Assembly: GCA_949130485.1 (NCBI GenBank)
Contig: OX422197.1
Span: 442,001 to 506,000 of the forward strand
Reading direction: 5' to 3'
DNA length: 64,000 bases
Origin: Agelas oroides
Lineage: Eukaryota; Porifera; Demospongiae; Agelasida; Agelasidae
The translations under genes and the position numbers were made by a program. Under the pieces are notes generated by a model. The model did not search any database, had not been told where the DNA came from, and saw nothing but the letters and a program-made list of their open reading frames with translations. Numbering within the stretch: the stretch's first letter is position 1; each line of letters begins with the position of its first letter. Of the stretch, positions 13,501-23,171 are shown piece by piece.

Positions 13501-15659
13501 ATCTCAGTTTACACAAAGTTTCTCTCATCCCCTCGCACAGCTAGCTGACTGGGCTCATCTCTGTGTCGTGCATAACACAGACCATATCACACAGCTGCTG
13601 GCCACCGTTGGCAGTGAGAACATGGCCAATGTTGCATCCGTGCTGCTGGATTTTGCCGCCCCTCATGCCCAGCCTAATCTAACACACTGGCCAGATGGCG
13701 AAACTTTGAAATACAGCTTGGAATGGTGGGTCATAAGTGCACAAGGTGGTTAATATACTGTTTTTACCCCCAGGGGATTCAGTACGTCTAAACAACCATT
13801 GTTGATATAATTGGTCTAAATTGATAAAGTGCCTCAAATTGATCATGTGATTACTAATGTTAGATATTCATAGTTTGTGATTTCTTATAATATCATCGTC
13901 TAACTCACACTAATGTAGGGGAGTCAATGGGAAGCCTTGCAGCTGCACACAGTTTATAAAAAGCCATATTTTTTACTACAAGTCGCGAGAATCCGTATTA
14001 GTACTACAAGTCATGCGAGAATCCGTATCAGGTACTACAAGTCACGTGCGTGCATCAGAACGTGCAATGGAATCAAAGGTTCATATGATAAAATCATTAT
14101 CACCATAGTACCAAGCCATACCGGAAAAATATCACTCGTTTGTTGCCGTTGGCATTGTTACTCGTGCACACCAGTATAGCTTTGTACTATGGTGATACTT
14201 ATATATTATTGAAATTGTCTTCTCAGGGATCTCAGTGTGAAGAGGAACTTTGATCACCATCCCATTCTCTGGCAGATATTGGATCTCATTTCTGAAGGTG
14301 CAAAGTGTAAAGGCACATAAGGTGGTACGGGTGTACTCTGTCCTTCATTGTCATGTCTTTCTCTCACTAGATCCACAGGGAATGTGGACTGTAGCTGCCA
14401 TTATTCGAAGCCTGCTCACAGTCCTTACCCAGTTCTGGCAGCGGTGCCGGGCTGGCAAAACAACAGCATTCCCGAGGGAGTTGGAGGGCTCCACAACTCT
14501 CATAGAATGCTTGGGCCAGGTTTGTGCCAGGCTGTGGATCACATTGCAACACTTGATACATGCATGCACACATGCACACATGCACGCATCCACACATGCA
14601 CACACGCACACATGCACGCATCCACACATGCACACACGCACACATGCACACACACATACTCACACACATGCACGTGACACACACTCACCCGTGCACATAA
14701 CACACACAAACACATAATCTGAGCTTTTTGGTGTCACTTCTTGCCTGTGAACATAGTAGTGGGGGTGGAAGAATAGCTTCATTCCCAGGCTCTCACCCCT
14801 GTTGTGTGACAGAGGAGCCTAGCTGGGAATGAGGCTAATGAAAAGAGGTGAAGTGTAGACTGGGAATGGAACTGTGTGGGTTCCTTGTTTGGTTTGTTAG
14901 ACTGGTGTTTGAGCCACAAATGCAGACGAACTTTCTTCTCACAATAGGCAAGATGGCTTCCACAACCGCTGCTGCACATAGGAGAATTGTTTTCAGAGCT
15001 ATCTCCAAATGAAGTGCACCTCCTATTAAATGCCGTCTATGCATTTATAAAGGTAACAACCTATTTTGACTGCCTTTGCACTTTGCTTGATATATTGCGG
15101 TTGAATTGTTTAGGAAAACTTTTCTGTTATCAAGAGTGGAGAATCAGTTTTCAAAGGTACTATGAACTGTGTTGTGTGTATGTCCAGGGGAAGGAGGGGG
15201 TGGGGGCTACCCTCGTTCCCATACCACTTACAGATTTTATCTTGCAAGCTGTGGAGAAAAATCGGGATTTTTCTCCACAGCTGTAAAGATAAAATCTGGG
15301 AGTGGCCTAGGAATGAGGCTAGGTGGGGCTGTATACAGTTATGAAACCAGACACTCAATGGGCCATGTAAGAAAGGATTCATAGTTAACATAACCCTGGA
15401 ATTGCATCTGGTGTAAATGCTACTGCAGCAGATGAATCATGTAGAAATGGGAATTTTGTTACAGGAAGGTGGAATAAAGCCAGTTTCAAACAAGGGAATT
15501 GAAGTTGGGAACCAGCTCATTGCACTATTGAGTGTGATTCTACAAAGAAAACCATACTCTCTTACAGACACAGGTTATGGTGAAACAATCAAGTCCGTTT
15601 TGATAGACAACATTCACAAGTTCGGTAACTTGTACGCGAGATACCAAAACATTTTTTAG
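1150..15659 (+). CDS. INTS5: Integrator complex subunit 5 (INTS5), 23 exons
   Basis: INTS5 is a helical-repeat subunit of the nuclear Integrator complex, which cleaves snRNA 3' ends and terminates paused Pol II. Exons in frame: 1150-1359, 1586-1696, 2057-2153, 2786-2831, 4274-4360, 4596-4882, 5161-5277, 5349-5433, 5542-5711, 5775-5824, 6466-6641, 6707-6815, 7352-7554, 8620-8819, 11718-11848, 12027-12066, 12178-12353, 13541-13725, 14227-14297, 14371-14519, 14948-15052, 15114-15156, 15469-15659. They sum to 3039 bp (1012 aa), close to the roughly 1019 aa of human INTS5 as I recall it. Collinear matches from memory: LLSHCPEGW, SPWLLAHV, ILEFLSHSHRD, EWDLSVKRNF, LFSELSPNEVHLLL, and a C-terminal NIHKFGNLYAR. 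Exons 5161-5433 code an acidic Glu-rich linker. The start at 1150 (M-H-T-Q-P-V-L) is the first Met in the exon, and an upstream exon is not excluded. The 5824 donor and 15469 acceptor are the least certain junctions. Confidence 0.9.
1360..1427. repeat. (GT)n microsatellite at INTS5 donor
   Basis: An imperfect GT/GC-GT run begins exactly at the 5' splice site after codon CAG at 1357-1359, so the donor dinucleotide is the first unit of the repeat. Confidence 0.9.
1871..1978. repeat. Tandem repeat, ~41-bp unit
   Basis: About two and a half copies of a unit combining CTGTCTCCCTAGACTA and CTGTCTCCTACTATAC, inside INTS5 intron 2. Each unit contains sequence resembling a 3' splice site (CTCCCTAG), but the acceptor I place is downstream at 2056. 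Confidence 0.85.
2308..2785. repeat. ~480-nt pure pyrimidine tract (CTCCCCTCCTCT-like)
   Basis: Almost uninterrupted C/T on the plus strand with recurring CTCCCCTCCTCT/CCCTCCGCT words. It runs directly into the acceptor CAG at 2783-2785 of the 46-bp INTS5 exon. Mirror-like homopurine/homopyrimidine tracts of this kind can form triplex (H-) DNA. Long frames on both strands here are artefacts of composition. Confidence 0.9.
4433..4595. repeat. (CA)n and poly-C microsatellite at INTS5 acceptor
   Basis: CA repeats flank a C homopolymer of about 28 nt (4529-4556). The final CACAG at 4591-4595 is the acceptor of the next INTS5 exon, whose frame joins correctly to the preceding exon. Confidence 0.9.
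6288..6404. repeat. (GT)n microsatellite
   Basis: A GT-rich run of about 115 nt with occasional CT/AT interruptions, in the intron before the INTS5 exon at 6466. Confidence 0.9.
7029..7263. mobile_element. MITE, GCATAAGAAC family, copy 1
   Basis: The left end reads AGCGCATAAGAACGGGTGGC and the right end is its inverted counterpart (GCCGCCTGTTCTTATGCGCT). The interior is non-coding. About 235 bp, inside an INTS5 intron. A second copy in the same orientation lies at 46211-46460 and shares the interior, including GTGCCGGGTGTTCTATTTTT. Confidence 0.8.
7889..8268. repeat. Direct repeat pair (~58 bp) in INTS5 intron
   Basis: Segments at about 7889-7948 and 8209-8268 share TTTTCTTTACATGCACC and ATAGTACAAGCTTTGTGTTT in direct orientation, about 320 bp apart. 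Probably remnants of a duplicated or nested repeat. Confidence 0.7.
9306..9592. repeat. Diverged partial copy of the 48966-49323 MITE
   Basis: Shares GGCAATTAGTGCT, AATCAT(G)CAGACTG, TTTTATGATGC(G/A)CAGAAT, TTTTCCGC and AAGGAAGAGCTATAGC with the complete element at 48966-49323. It lies in the largest INTS5 intron (8820-11717). Confidence 0.65.
9607..9726. repeat. Tandem repeat split by a transposon
   Basis: Two units at about 9617-9663 and 9673-9720 contain AGCTTGGTGGTTGCTA followed by GCAACTAGTCCTTTC. A third unit lies at about 10375-10410, beyond the element at 9727-10361. The transposon evidently inserted into an existing array of three or more units. Confidence 0.75.
9727..10361. mobile_element. 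Foldback transposon (TAGCCTCG ends), ~78-bp TIRs
   Basis: The left end (TAGCCTCGTCCCCAGGCCCG...) is repeated inverted at the right end (...GGGCCTGGGGACGAGGCTA) over about 78 bp. GGTGGGGGT occurs on both sides (9718-9726 and 10363-10371), giving a 9- or 10-bp target duplication. Each arm carries the palindrome GCGCATGCGC (9786-9795 and 10293-10302). A 101-codon plus-strand frame at 10057-10362 crosses the right arm and looks fortuitous. Long TIRs and a 9-bp duplication suggest a Mutator-like non-autonomous element; that is inference. Confidence 0.85.
10531..10931. mobile_element. Foldback MITE (TAGCCTCGTTCCCAGG), 9-bp target duplication
   Basis: About 400 bp with inverted arms of about 150 bp. 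Both arms contain CTGGAGG/GATCGCTTGCAGTATAAAAAC-type sequence and a (T)GACGTCAGGTAGA(T/C)GTGAGG segment. CATGCACTG is duplicated exactly on both sides (10522-10530 and 10932-10940). The same family occurs at 50822-51264. A full TGACGTCA palindrome is at 10623-10630; the opposite arm has a mutated version (TGACATCA). Confidence 0.9.
11486..11524. mobile_element. Short TAGCCTCG hairpin remnant
   Basis: A 39-bp palindrome-like stub starting CTAGCCTCGTACCCAGG and ending CTGGGTACAAGGCTA. It is probably a deletion derivative of the TAGCCTCG family, in an INTS5 intron. Confidence 0.6.
11884..11999. repeat. 19-bp minisatellite (GTGTGTGGATCATGTGAC)
   Basis: Six units of GTGTGTGGATCATGTGACN, starting about 35 bp after the donor of the INTS5 exon 11718-11848. 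Confidence 0.9.
12500..13100. mobile_element. piggyBac-like MITE (CCCTTTAGGGTC ends)
   Basis: TTAA at 12496-12499 is followed by CCCTTTAGGGTCGATAG. The right end reads GGCTCTAAAGGG and is followed by TTCA, probably a mutated TTAA. CCCTTT termini next to TTAA are typical of piggyBac transposons. No transposase frame, so non-autonomous. About 600 bp in an INTS5 intron. Confidence 0.7.
13920..14200. mobile_element. Repeat family R3, copy 1
   Basis: Contains several short repeats around CTACAAGTC(A)..GCGAGAATCCGTAT, plus a segment bounded by TCACCATAGTACCAAGC and its inverse (GCTTTGTACTATGGTGATA). Copies in the opposite orientation are at 33325-33660 and 40286-40560. Confidence 0.75.
14555..14715. 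repeat. (CA)n / GCACACATGCA microsatellite
   Basis: Alternating CA with recurring CATGCACACA words, immediately downstream of the INTS5 donor at 14520. The reverse-strand frames are repeat artefacts. Confidence 0.9.
14773..14837. mobile_element. TAGCCTCATTCCCAG-type hairpin
   Basis: A short inverted repeat, TAGCTTCATTCCCAGGCTC against CTAGCTGGGAATGAGGCTA, in an INTS5 intron. Probable small member of the TAGCCTCG foldback family. Confidence 0.6.
15207..15321. mobile_element. TAGCCTCG-family hairpin, 115 bp
   Basis: The ends (CCTCGTTCCCATACCACT / AGTGGCCTAGGAATGAGG) and the centre (GCTGTGGAGAAAAATC / GATTTTTCTCCACAGC) form a long stem-loop in the last INTS5 intron. Confidence 0.75.
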
Positions 15660-15914
15660 AAAATATGATCACTGTATTGATAACGGAAGTTGAAAATCAT
15701 TTTGATGATAATTCATATATATCATTAATATGCAAGTGCATGATTGGTGTGAGATAAACCTCAATGGGGAATACATTCACTGATAATGGTGAAAATTGTG
15801 ATTTGAAATCCATTAGTGGATTTACAATTTTCTGGGGCTGAAGGTTGAGGCTCTATTAAAGGAATCATTTTGCACCCATGTTAACCATAATGTAGTTAGT
15901 CAATGGTTTTGGTC

Positions 15915-15920
15915 AATAAA
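15915..15920 (+). promoter_or_regulatory. Candidate INTS5 polyadenylation signal AATAAA
   Basis: A canonical AATAAA about 255 bp downstream of the INTS5 stop codon (TAG at 15657-15659). It is the first clear one in the 3' flank. Confidence 0.55.
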
Positions 15921-16949
15921 AGAGTCATTGTGGCTGCCTGTTGGTATGACTGTCTCTTGTGATGTGCAGAGATACACGAATTCTCTCTCTATTCAAGCGC
16001 ACCCTGACATGACCTCTGTTGAAGAGAAGGCTGCGGAGTGCTTGATTTTCTTGTTTTCTGGCAAGATGTCTTGGTTCTTCATGTAAGCCTAATCTCAGTC
16101 TGAGGAAATCTGTGTTCTGTGAGTAAAGGAGACGATGACCAACCACTTGGACTGCTGGCTGCCCCTATCGATATAAGAGCAGAATGTTATTAAATGTGGA
16201 TGTTCACTCCTTTATGAGCCTGTGGAAAGCTCATGGACCTCTATCCTTACTAACTGAACTGATTGACCCCTGAGTCACATGACCTCCACAAGGGAAACAC
16301 AATACTTGCACACGTAAAAATGACAATCAGCTTACTATTCCTTGCTCTTGAACAGAGTTTTGTAGTTCCATATCCAAGTGAACTGATGGTGACTGTAGAG
16401 GGAAAATGTGGTCGTAATAGTTATTGGTTCCTTGTAAGCTATTACTAGTCTAGGTGCCCACAAAAAGGGTAGTAACATCTGAGTATGTGACTACACTATT
16501 GCAACATAATGGATTGTTTTTCTACCGCTACTACAGAAAGTTAATGGTGCATATCGTGCTAGAATAATGGTTTACTTTCTGGAGTATTTGATCTGATCAT
16601 GCAAGAACAATTTGCTGTTATTCCAGTATGTCCTTTGATGTTCATGTAAATATCAACTTTAGTCTTACCACTTGTGTAGATGGTTCACACTGTGCCAAAT
16701 GCCTCTTTGATACATTCTGAAAACATAAGAGTTAGCTGCATGATAATGATACTATGATCATGTGATATGGAGCACTTACTGGTGATACATGTCCACATCT
16801 TCTTGCAAATTCACGGCAGTGATGTATATGGTGCTGTGGGTTTAGAGAAATATTTATCACTGTTACCTAATCAATTTAATTTTAAGAGCAGCCAGCTTGG
16901 CTTTCTGCTACTTACATGACATTTTCAGCTATTGGATTATGCAACTGAT

Positions 16950-17380
16950 CACAGTGGAACCCCTCTTATATAGTGGACACCACTCAATAGCAAACATCTG
17001 TAACTTCTAAAAATCCTGACTGTTCTTTCATTCACTTCAATACTTAAGGCAGACACCCCACTTCTCCGACACTTCACACTCTCAATTGTTCACAAACAAT
17101 ACTTAACAACCCTGATTTAGTGAACATTTGCACAAGATTGTCCACCATCACTGCTGGAGTTAACTTGACATTAGTTTTGTCTTTGGTTAGCCTTCCCGAC
17201 CAGCATACGCTGAAATAGGAAAATTAATGTATTGCGTAAATAGGACTTTGGGTTGGATGGCTACGCGACTGTACAGCCAGGGAAAGCTCAAAACCCAAGT
17301 ACACATCACCACACCTACCGAAAATGTACCAGAAGCCCCTGAGTTATAGGGACACCTTGCTATATGGGACATAATGTTGA
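16950..17380. mobile_element. Possible pogo/Tigger-like terminal repeats, decayed
   Basis: CAGTGGAACCCCTCTTATAT followed by AGTGGACACC at 16951-16982, and a related CAGAAGCCCCTGAGTTATAG followed by GGACACC at 17330-17356, resemble Tc1/mariner-pogo termini (CAGTGGAACC...GGACACC). Both face the same way and no transposase is visible, so this is a remnant or a chance resemblance. Confidence 0.35.
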
Positions 17381-17459
17381 CTCCTAATGGTGTCTTCTTT
17401 AGGGCCACTGTAGGTCTTGGAGCACTATAGCTGCTTGGATAAGAGATAAGGGTATGTAC

Positions 17460-19197
17460 CTCTAGCAAAATGGGTGTTGTATCAATGTGACACCAGTCAC
17501 ACACCACCCTCCTGTGGTGGCAGTACTTCTGCACATGGTCATCAAGCTGGCATCTAGCTGGCATTTCCTCACACCCTTCATGTGGACAGTGGACAGGTGC
17601 ATTGAGACACTCTGACCTGAGATGGACCTATAAGCGAACCATTCATGTTAATAAACTTGCAAAAGCATGTCATCATTGCCAAAAGTGAGCATGTATGGGT
17701 TAAAAAATAAAACACCAGTCTACTGGTTATTGGGGCGAGCCTGAGCGAGCCCCACACTAGCGGGACTGCATTGCGCACGTGCGTGTGTATGTTTGCTTGC
17801 TTGCTTGCTTGCGGCCATATACCGTAAATTTTTAAATGAGCGCGTTTAAATTTCAATATTACGAAGATCGAGCTCATGCACTCCGGTAGGTGAAGGGCTA
17901 TTGCCAGAGTGCAGCGTCGGTGACCCGGAGCTGAGACGACTGAAGTTGAAGTACGCATGGCAACTTACTCCTTGTTTGTATGTGCAGCGTACTACAGATC
18001 ATGAACGGCAGGCTGCCCACAGGCAGTACAAATTTTCGATCATGGTCGTTGAGGTCGCTTCCGAGGTAAGGGCCATGCGCAAACGGCACTTATAAATGCC
18101 AGAAATTTAGCTCATGATTTTAGTGTAAAGCTTAGTCCATGCATATGTATCTACACTCACTGTAGCTGTCCTACCCCATACACGAGACACGCAAACTCCA
18201 CTGACATGCATTCCCCTGGATTCTGGAGCCTCTCTAAGAACACCAGGAGACAGACAACATGTAGACAAACAAGCTTTCCCCTGGCACCCAGTACCAGGGG
18301 ACAGACTACACAAGGACATGCATAGAAGCCTTCTCCTGGCACCCATTTCAGTTCAGTGCCAGGAGACAGCCTGTATCAGCTTGCTCAGGCTCGCCCCCAC
18401 AATGTTCTACATTTTCTGGTACTTATAGTTATGTTCATATTGAGTGCTGTCACGGGTATATAAGTTGTTGCACAAGCCAGTAGGCATTAGACTACGATGC
18501 ACATGCTTCCCGTGCATACTTTCACAACTAAATGCAAATTCCATAGCGTTGAACTTAGAAATTTGGCTTCGGCCGCTTACAATTTGTTACCATGCAGGAT
18601 CGTTATACAACGCCCACTGACTCATGCATTAAGAACGATGGTGCCCTCAAAACATCACCTGTAAGTATTTTTCTTTCCCGCTCCATTCGCAGTAATCACA
18701 GAGCACTTCTACCTCCGATATTTCCCTGCGCGCAGCCCGGTCGATAAAAATCTACAAACAGTACATGCACATGCAAGAAATATCGTGAAATGAACTGAAA
18801 GGTTAATTTTTTTCAGTCAAAAACCTATCGTACTAATTACCTTGCAGCCAGGGATGATAGGCGCACTGCATCCATCACTTAGTCTGTACAAAAGAAAGAG
18901 CACTGCGTCACTCACTGTGATCAGGCGAATTTTGCATGCGGATAGCCGCATTACCCGAGGCATTACTCGCCAAGACGTGACTTTTATTGTTAATATATTT
19001 AGAACGAATCAGTTCGGATAACTGCAGAGTCAAACTCACTTCAGCGAAAGGTCCTTGTAGCAACTCTCGCATAGCCGAATTCCATCTTCCCGAGTCTGCA
19101 CTGCGTTGCGTAGAAGAAGTCGACAGTACGGACACACTAAGCTACGCAGATCGTCAGCACGCAAAGAACCGATTGCTTTTGCTCTGTATCCGGGCAT
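17460..19197 (-). CDS. TRAF-like gene copy 1, RING-like plus zinc fingers, 3' end unresolved
   Basis: TRAFs are cytoplasmic adaptors that link receptors to ubiquitin signalling. Exons on the minus strand in joined frame: 19197-19040, 18883-18841, 18751-18659, 17627-17460 (154 codons to the last donor). The start MPGYRA matches MPGYKA of copy 2. The RING-like exon has CPYC (about residues 22-25) and LCESC (about 42-46) but lacks the central Cys/His pair between them. Zinc-finger pieces: RAARREISEVEVLCDYC, then HCPHEGC, H-V-Q-K-Y-C and VVCDWC. The boundaries |IFIDRAARRE and |VHLRS match copy 2 (|VFPDNAVRRE and |VHSMS). No coiled coil or MATH domain is found before INTS5 on the same side. Reading on past 17460 reaches a stop at 17187 through transposon-like sequence. 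Probably truncated, or a MATH-less paralogue. Confidence 0.75.
17731..18408. mobile_element. GGGGCGAGCCTGAGC MITE, copy 1
   Basis: Left terminus TTGGGGCGAGCCTGAGCGAG and right terminus CTTGCTCAGGCTCGCCCCCA are inverted repeats. It lies within TRAF copy 1 intron 3. A second family member with the same termini is at 35939-36421. The interior includes CCCCTGG...AGACAG direct repeats. Confidence 0.75.
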
Positions 19198-19433
19198 TAT
19201 GCTCAACATGCAACATATGTTTGACAAACAATGTAGGTTTATTTTTATTCACGTTTCGCGGGCTGAGCCGACCGTCGACGTCCATCGTCGGGGGAATTCC
19301 CGAGTGACGCGCGCGCGACGCGTGAACGTTATCTTTTGCACGTGACAATTGATTATGGCTGCACTGCTTGTGTAACTAGCTGCAAGCCAGTGAAGATGTT
19401 GCGGAACATCAATCCTGTTTGATTCCTGGTTTC

Positions 19434-19448
19434 GTGGGGCGGGGCTAC
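19434..19448. promoter_or_regulatory. GC box in TRAF copy 1 promoter
   Basis: GTGGGGCGGGGCTAC fits an Sp1/KLF-type GC box about 240 bp upstream of the TRAF copy 1 start. An aligned GTGGGGCGGAGCTA lies about 95 bp upstream of TRAF copy 2 (47867-47880), and both promoters also contain GAACATCAA and a CG-alternating stretch. Confidence 0.45.
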
Positions 19449-19559
19449 CATGTGCCCTCCTCTCCCTCCGTATACTCGGTCCGCAGATGTGGGGGGCGCT
19501 TGAGATGTTTGGTTCCAATCTACTCCGGGCCCCCGGCCCGGCCAAGTGCCCGAGGTAAA

Positions 19560-20777
19560 ATCACGTACGTAAACGTACCGGTAATACTGCGTATACGTAC
19601 TATACGTGGCAGTTATTCCTTACCTCAAGTTTGTCTTTATATTTAAAACTGCATTATTAAAACTCACCGAAACACCGCTGGTTAGGAAGACTGCAGAAGG
19701 TTGTGTCTATGCACAGCAGATGCACTGATTTTAGCTAAATCTGAAGCACTGTTTCTGTTTCTTGCTGTAACTGTGTGCCACTCTCAGTACACAGAGACAG
19801 TGATCTCATGCCAGTTACTCCTACACTATTCCATATATAGTCATGCTTATCTGATTTCCTACATTCCGTTGTATCCCACCTGTATCGTTGACACAGTAAG
19901 ATCTGGTCACATGTCTTTGAACCTAATTGAATACGCAGGAATAGCCATTTAGGACTAGGATGCTACTGTCTAAGGCACTTTAACCAATTGGGGGATTTAT
20001 CTATGTGATTCTTGAGGATAACTTCAGCCCAGATATATAGTCCTTGGGTTTATAAAAGCTGAATTTTTGACCTCAGTTTGTGTTCAAATGAGTGATGGTA
20101 CTTCAGAGTTTGTTAGACACGAACTAAGTGACCTTCAGTCTCCTTCCCAGGTCTGGGAACAAGGCTAAGTCGCTTTGTGATGGCAAGAACCAGTCAGTTC
20201 CAATAAGACATAAATAGTTGGTCACTTATACAGCCCCCATTGTGCATGGTAAGCACACTATATAGGGATGTAATGCATGTAGTTTTGTACACTTGTGTGC
20301 CTCAGGCTATAGGCAACCCTACTAGAATGCCTTTACCTTTCTTGAAAATTAGTTTCAGAATTGACTTGTCACTCCAACCATTGTTGTGGATATCTTGTAA
20401 TAATTGTGACAGATGTCCTGTACACATGTACGGAAGCTGATGAGCTTGGGTTTGGTTGTGTCAAGGCTATGTATGCAGCATAAGATATATGTTAATGACT
20501 AAATGCACATTATCTACAATGCAGAACATGATGCATATTTAGCTATATAGCCTGCAGCTGAGGGCTTTAACAAAACCAGAACTATGGACTAGAGGCAACA
20601 AGTGACAGTGACCTCTAAATTAGTTTAATTTGCAAACCACTGTCTCTTATTGTGTAGGGTGCTATACAACCCCACCCAGAAACTTGCTACACAGGAGGTA
20701 TATAGTCTCAACAATCTGCCAAATAAACAGTGAATATGAATAAGTGACTGGAAGGACAGTCTCCAGAGATGTATATA
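19560..20777. other. Intergenic, mostly unassigned
   Basis: No gene is recognised. A CCCAGG...GGGAACAAGGCTAAG stub of the TAGCCTCG family lies at about 20143-20169. The sequence at about 20305-20400 resembles 28125-28200 (CAACC(C/T)TACTAGAA, then TTGTCACTCC/TTGACACTCA and GGAT(A/G)TCTTG), i.e. the DNA on both sides of the 20778-27992 element carries related repeats. Confidence 0.5.
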
Positions 20778-21010
20778 CACAGAAAAAAAAAAGTGTGCTA
20801 ATCTGACACAAGAAGTGTGTCAAAAGTGATGTCTCCAGTTTTGACACACCTACACGCATGTCAAATTGTTAGGTGTGTCAAAACTACACATGTGCTAACT
20901 GGACAGTGTGCCAAATTACTAGTGTGCTATTCAGCAAGTGTGCTAAATAACAAGTGTGTCATTCTACCAATGTGTCAAAATTGGTGTGCAAAATTAGCAG
21001 TGTGTCAACT
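20778..21010. repeat. Left subterminal repeats (GTGTGC/GTGTGTC)
   Basis: At least twelve short words of GTGTGCTAA, GTGTGTCAAA, GTGTGCCAAAT or their complements, spaced about 10-25 bp apart. The right end (about 27690-27990) has the corresponding set, mostly in inverse orientation (TAGCACAC, GGCACACC). Confidence 0.85.
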
Positions 21011-21400
21011 GCCATGCAGCTGATCCCTCACTTAGTGGGTGGAGCTTTTACATGCAATTTCCAATGAAACACTGTTGACTGTAAGCAAAATATTGATAAT
21101 TATGACATACAGCAAGTTAAAAACATACTAAAACGAGCAAACAATAGTTATGCTATAACTTACGTTACAGCATTTTATACAAATACGTATGTGATTGAAT
21201 TACTACATTGTACAAAAATGTGTCAATATACTCTATACATACAAAAATGGCATTCAACTATGCATATAATAATTATACATTTTATGTACCTATCAATCAG
21301 TTACTTGTGTTCAATTGTTAACATCCATCTGTGAAAGAATAGCACATGCAATAATTATTCATACTAGTCAGGTCATGCGATAGAGGAATTGTAATCACAT

Positions 21401-21406
21401 TTTATT
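21401..21406 (-). promoter_or_regulatory. AATAAA signal for the element-borne gene
   Basis: TTTATT on the plus strand reads AATAAA on the minus strand, about 60 bp beyond the TAA stop at 21466-21468 of the candidate gene. Confidence 0.55.
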
Positions 21407-21465
21407 ATTCCATTATACAAGTCATGTGGGCCATCTTGGAGGACCAAACAGTAGTGATTATCATA

Positions 21466-22816
21466 TTAGCGCAATGAACTTCCCGCCCTAGCAATGCTCC
21501 TACAAGTAACATTCATTTCTCGCAAAGGTATGTTGAATGTCTTCACTAACCCTCTGCATAGTCTAAAGTTGAAGTTAAATGCCCGAAACTGGTCTGTAGA
21601 AATGTAAATTTTTGTATAATTGCTTTCCTTCAATTGCCTTCCAACATGGCAGCATGTGTACTGAAAATATTTCAAAAGTGTGGCAGCTATGAAATTCAAA
21701 TGCAATTCCTCTACCAGAGTATGTGATGAAATCACACAGTCAGCATCTCAGAAAGGCTCATCTTGTTTGTTGTTATTCATGCATACATGGAAATCCCTGA
21801 ACGTAATCACCAGGGATAAGGCTAGATGTATTAAACATTGTAACCACTCACTTGGCTATGAGCCTCTTCAAGCAGCTGGGGTCTCCAAACTCAGTTGGTG
21901 TAGCGAGGAGAAGTAAGCAGGCCTGGAATGTATAGTGGAAGATGGTCATGATACAAACTAGGTTTGCAAATTTATCAAAGAGTACAAAAACACAAGCACT
22001 GGACAATTCCCAAGCAGTGCACAATCAATGATCCACATCTTCCTGAAAACAGGCAATCCTAGGTGTAATGAAGAGTCATCCACTCAGCAGGGTACATTTC
22101 AGAAAATACAAGGCCTTGTGTACAACTTATGTTCTCCGCACCTCATAAATGTACTATGGCTCCACCCCCCCCGAAGCCAGTGCAGAAGAGATTAAGGAGG
22201 AAGATCAAATGCAAATTCAGACAACTGGAGTTGTAATAAGTAGTACAAGCTTGCTTACCAGCAGTTTAAACCACTTGCAGGGCATCATGGAGATTGAACC
22301 TTGTGGCCTGGGTACTTCTGAACAATGAGGCATTAATAGCCTGGAGACAAAGGTCCTGTGTATGGATATACAAGTGATGTGAATAAATCATCTGGGGCTT
22401 TTAAATAAAAGCCTTTGTTCTCCCTATCTCGTACCTTTCCTCTCTGTGCATATACAGCTTCCAGAACCTCCCTTCAGAAAATGTCTTTGGGAAGGCCGCA
22501 GACTCACTCTGTGATGCTTGTGTACCTATCACCACCACAATCTCTCAGACAAGATCAGTATAGAGGAAGACTAACTGGTCTAGCTAGTCTGGTAGTTGGT
22601 GGAAGGATGAGAAGGGAAGAAGCAAGGAGGTATAAGGTAGAAAGAACTGAGAAATAAATAGCTACTTTAGCTATTTTATATGTAGTAAAAGAAGTACATT
22701 TATAAATTCATTGACTTTCAGCCACTTCTTACCACGGTGGTGTGAAGTCTCAGCGATGTAACCGCTCCGCACTCCTTGTCACCGAAAGACATTCGCTCCC
22801 GTGGTACATCGAACAT
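21466..22816 (-). CDS. Unknown four-exon gene inside the 7.2-kb element
   Basis: No family is recognised. Minus-strand exons 22816-22733 (begins ATG, MFDVPRERMSF), 22541-22435, 21882-21852 and 21660-21466 (ends SIARAGSSLR, stop) join in phase with GT-AG junctions (donors GTAAGA, GTACGA, GTGAGT) to give 138 aa. An AATAAA follows about 60 bp after the stop. The last exon is a clean open stretch with FRAFNFNFRLCRGLVKTF and a Cys-containing segment YTCCHVGRQL. The product has no obvious signal peptide, transmembrane segment or transposase triad. It could be the element's own protein or a captured host gene. More exons could exist in the introns, and the short 31-bp exon is the weakest link. Confidence 0.45.
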
Positions 22817-23171
22817 GTAAGCCCTCTCCTCCACTCTAAGCTTAGGTACCATTGTGTTGCTGGCGGAATTTTCACGAAGGGATCATATCAAAGAAGACGA
22901 ACTTGAAGTGTACGATCGAAGTGAGAAAATGCGAAATAGCGCGTGCCAAGTTGCGCACGCGTACAAGGACTGAGCCACGCCCCTGTCATTATTAGCCCCA
23001 CCCTATTTGCGGGGCTGGCTCCTGTACTTCTAAGTATAAGTTTCTGTAACAAAACAGACTCTACATACACGCTACTACCTGTCATGATGGTTGTTCTCTC
23101 CAGACTAAAGCTACAGGAGTTGGAAAAGTTATTACATGATCATGTATGTTCATATGTAATATGATTCAGGC

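Larger units (their letters stand above)
15660..17459. other. Between INTS5 and TRAF copy 1; 3' UTR and decayed repeats
   Basis: Holds the presumed INTS5 3' UTR. A minus-strand open stretch of about 65 codons (15925-16117) follows a plausible acceptor (CTCACAG) and is rich in Arg/Leu, but it matches no domain I recognise. It could be a late exon of TRAF copy 1 or nothing. From about 16951 there are transposon-like terminal sequences. No MATH-domain coding sequence was found on the minus strand here. Confidence 0.4.

Noticed and set aside
1150..15659. FANCI or another large helical-repeat protein
   Set aside because: I considered FANCI first, but the ordered matches along all 23 exons and the total length fit INTS5, while none of the FANCI landmarks appear.
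17187..17459. Continuation of the TRAF copy 1 exon past 17460
   Set aside because: The frame is open to 17187, but a good GTACAT donor follows the finger and the downstream DNA resembles transposon termini. Kept only as an alternative.
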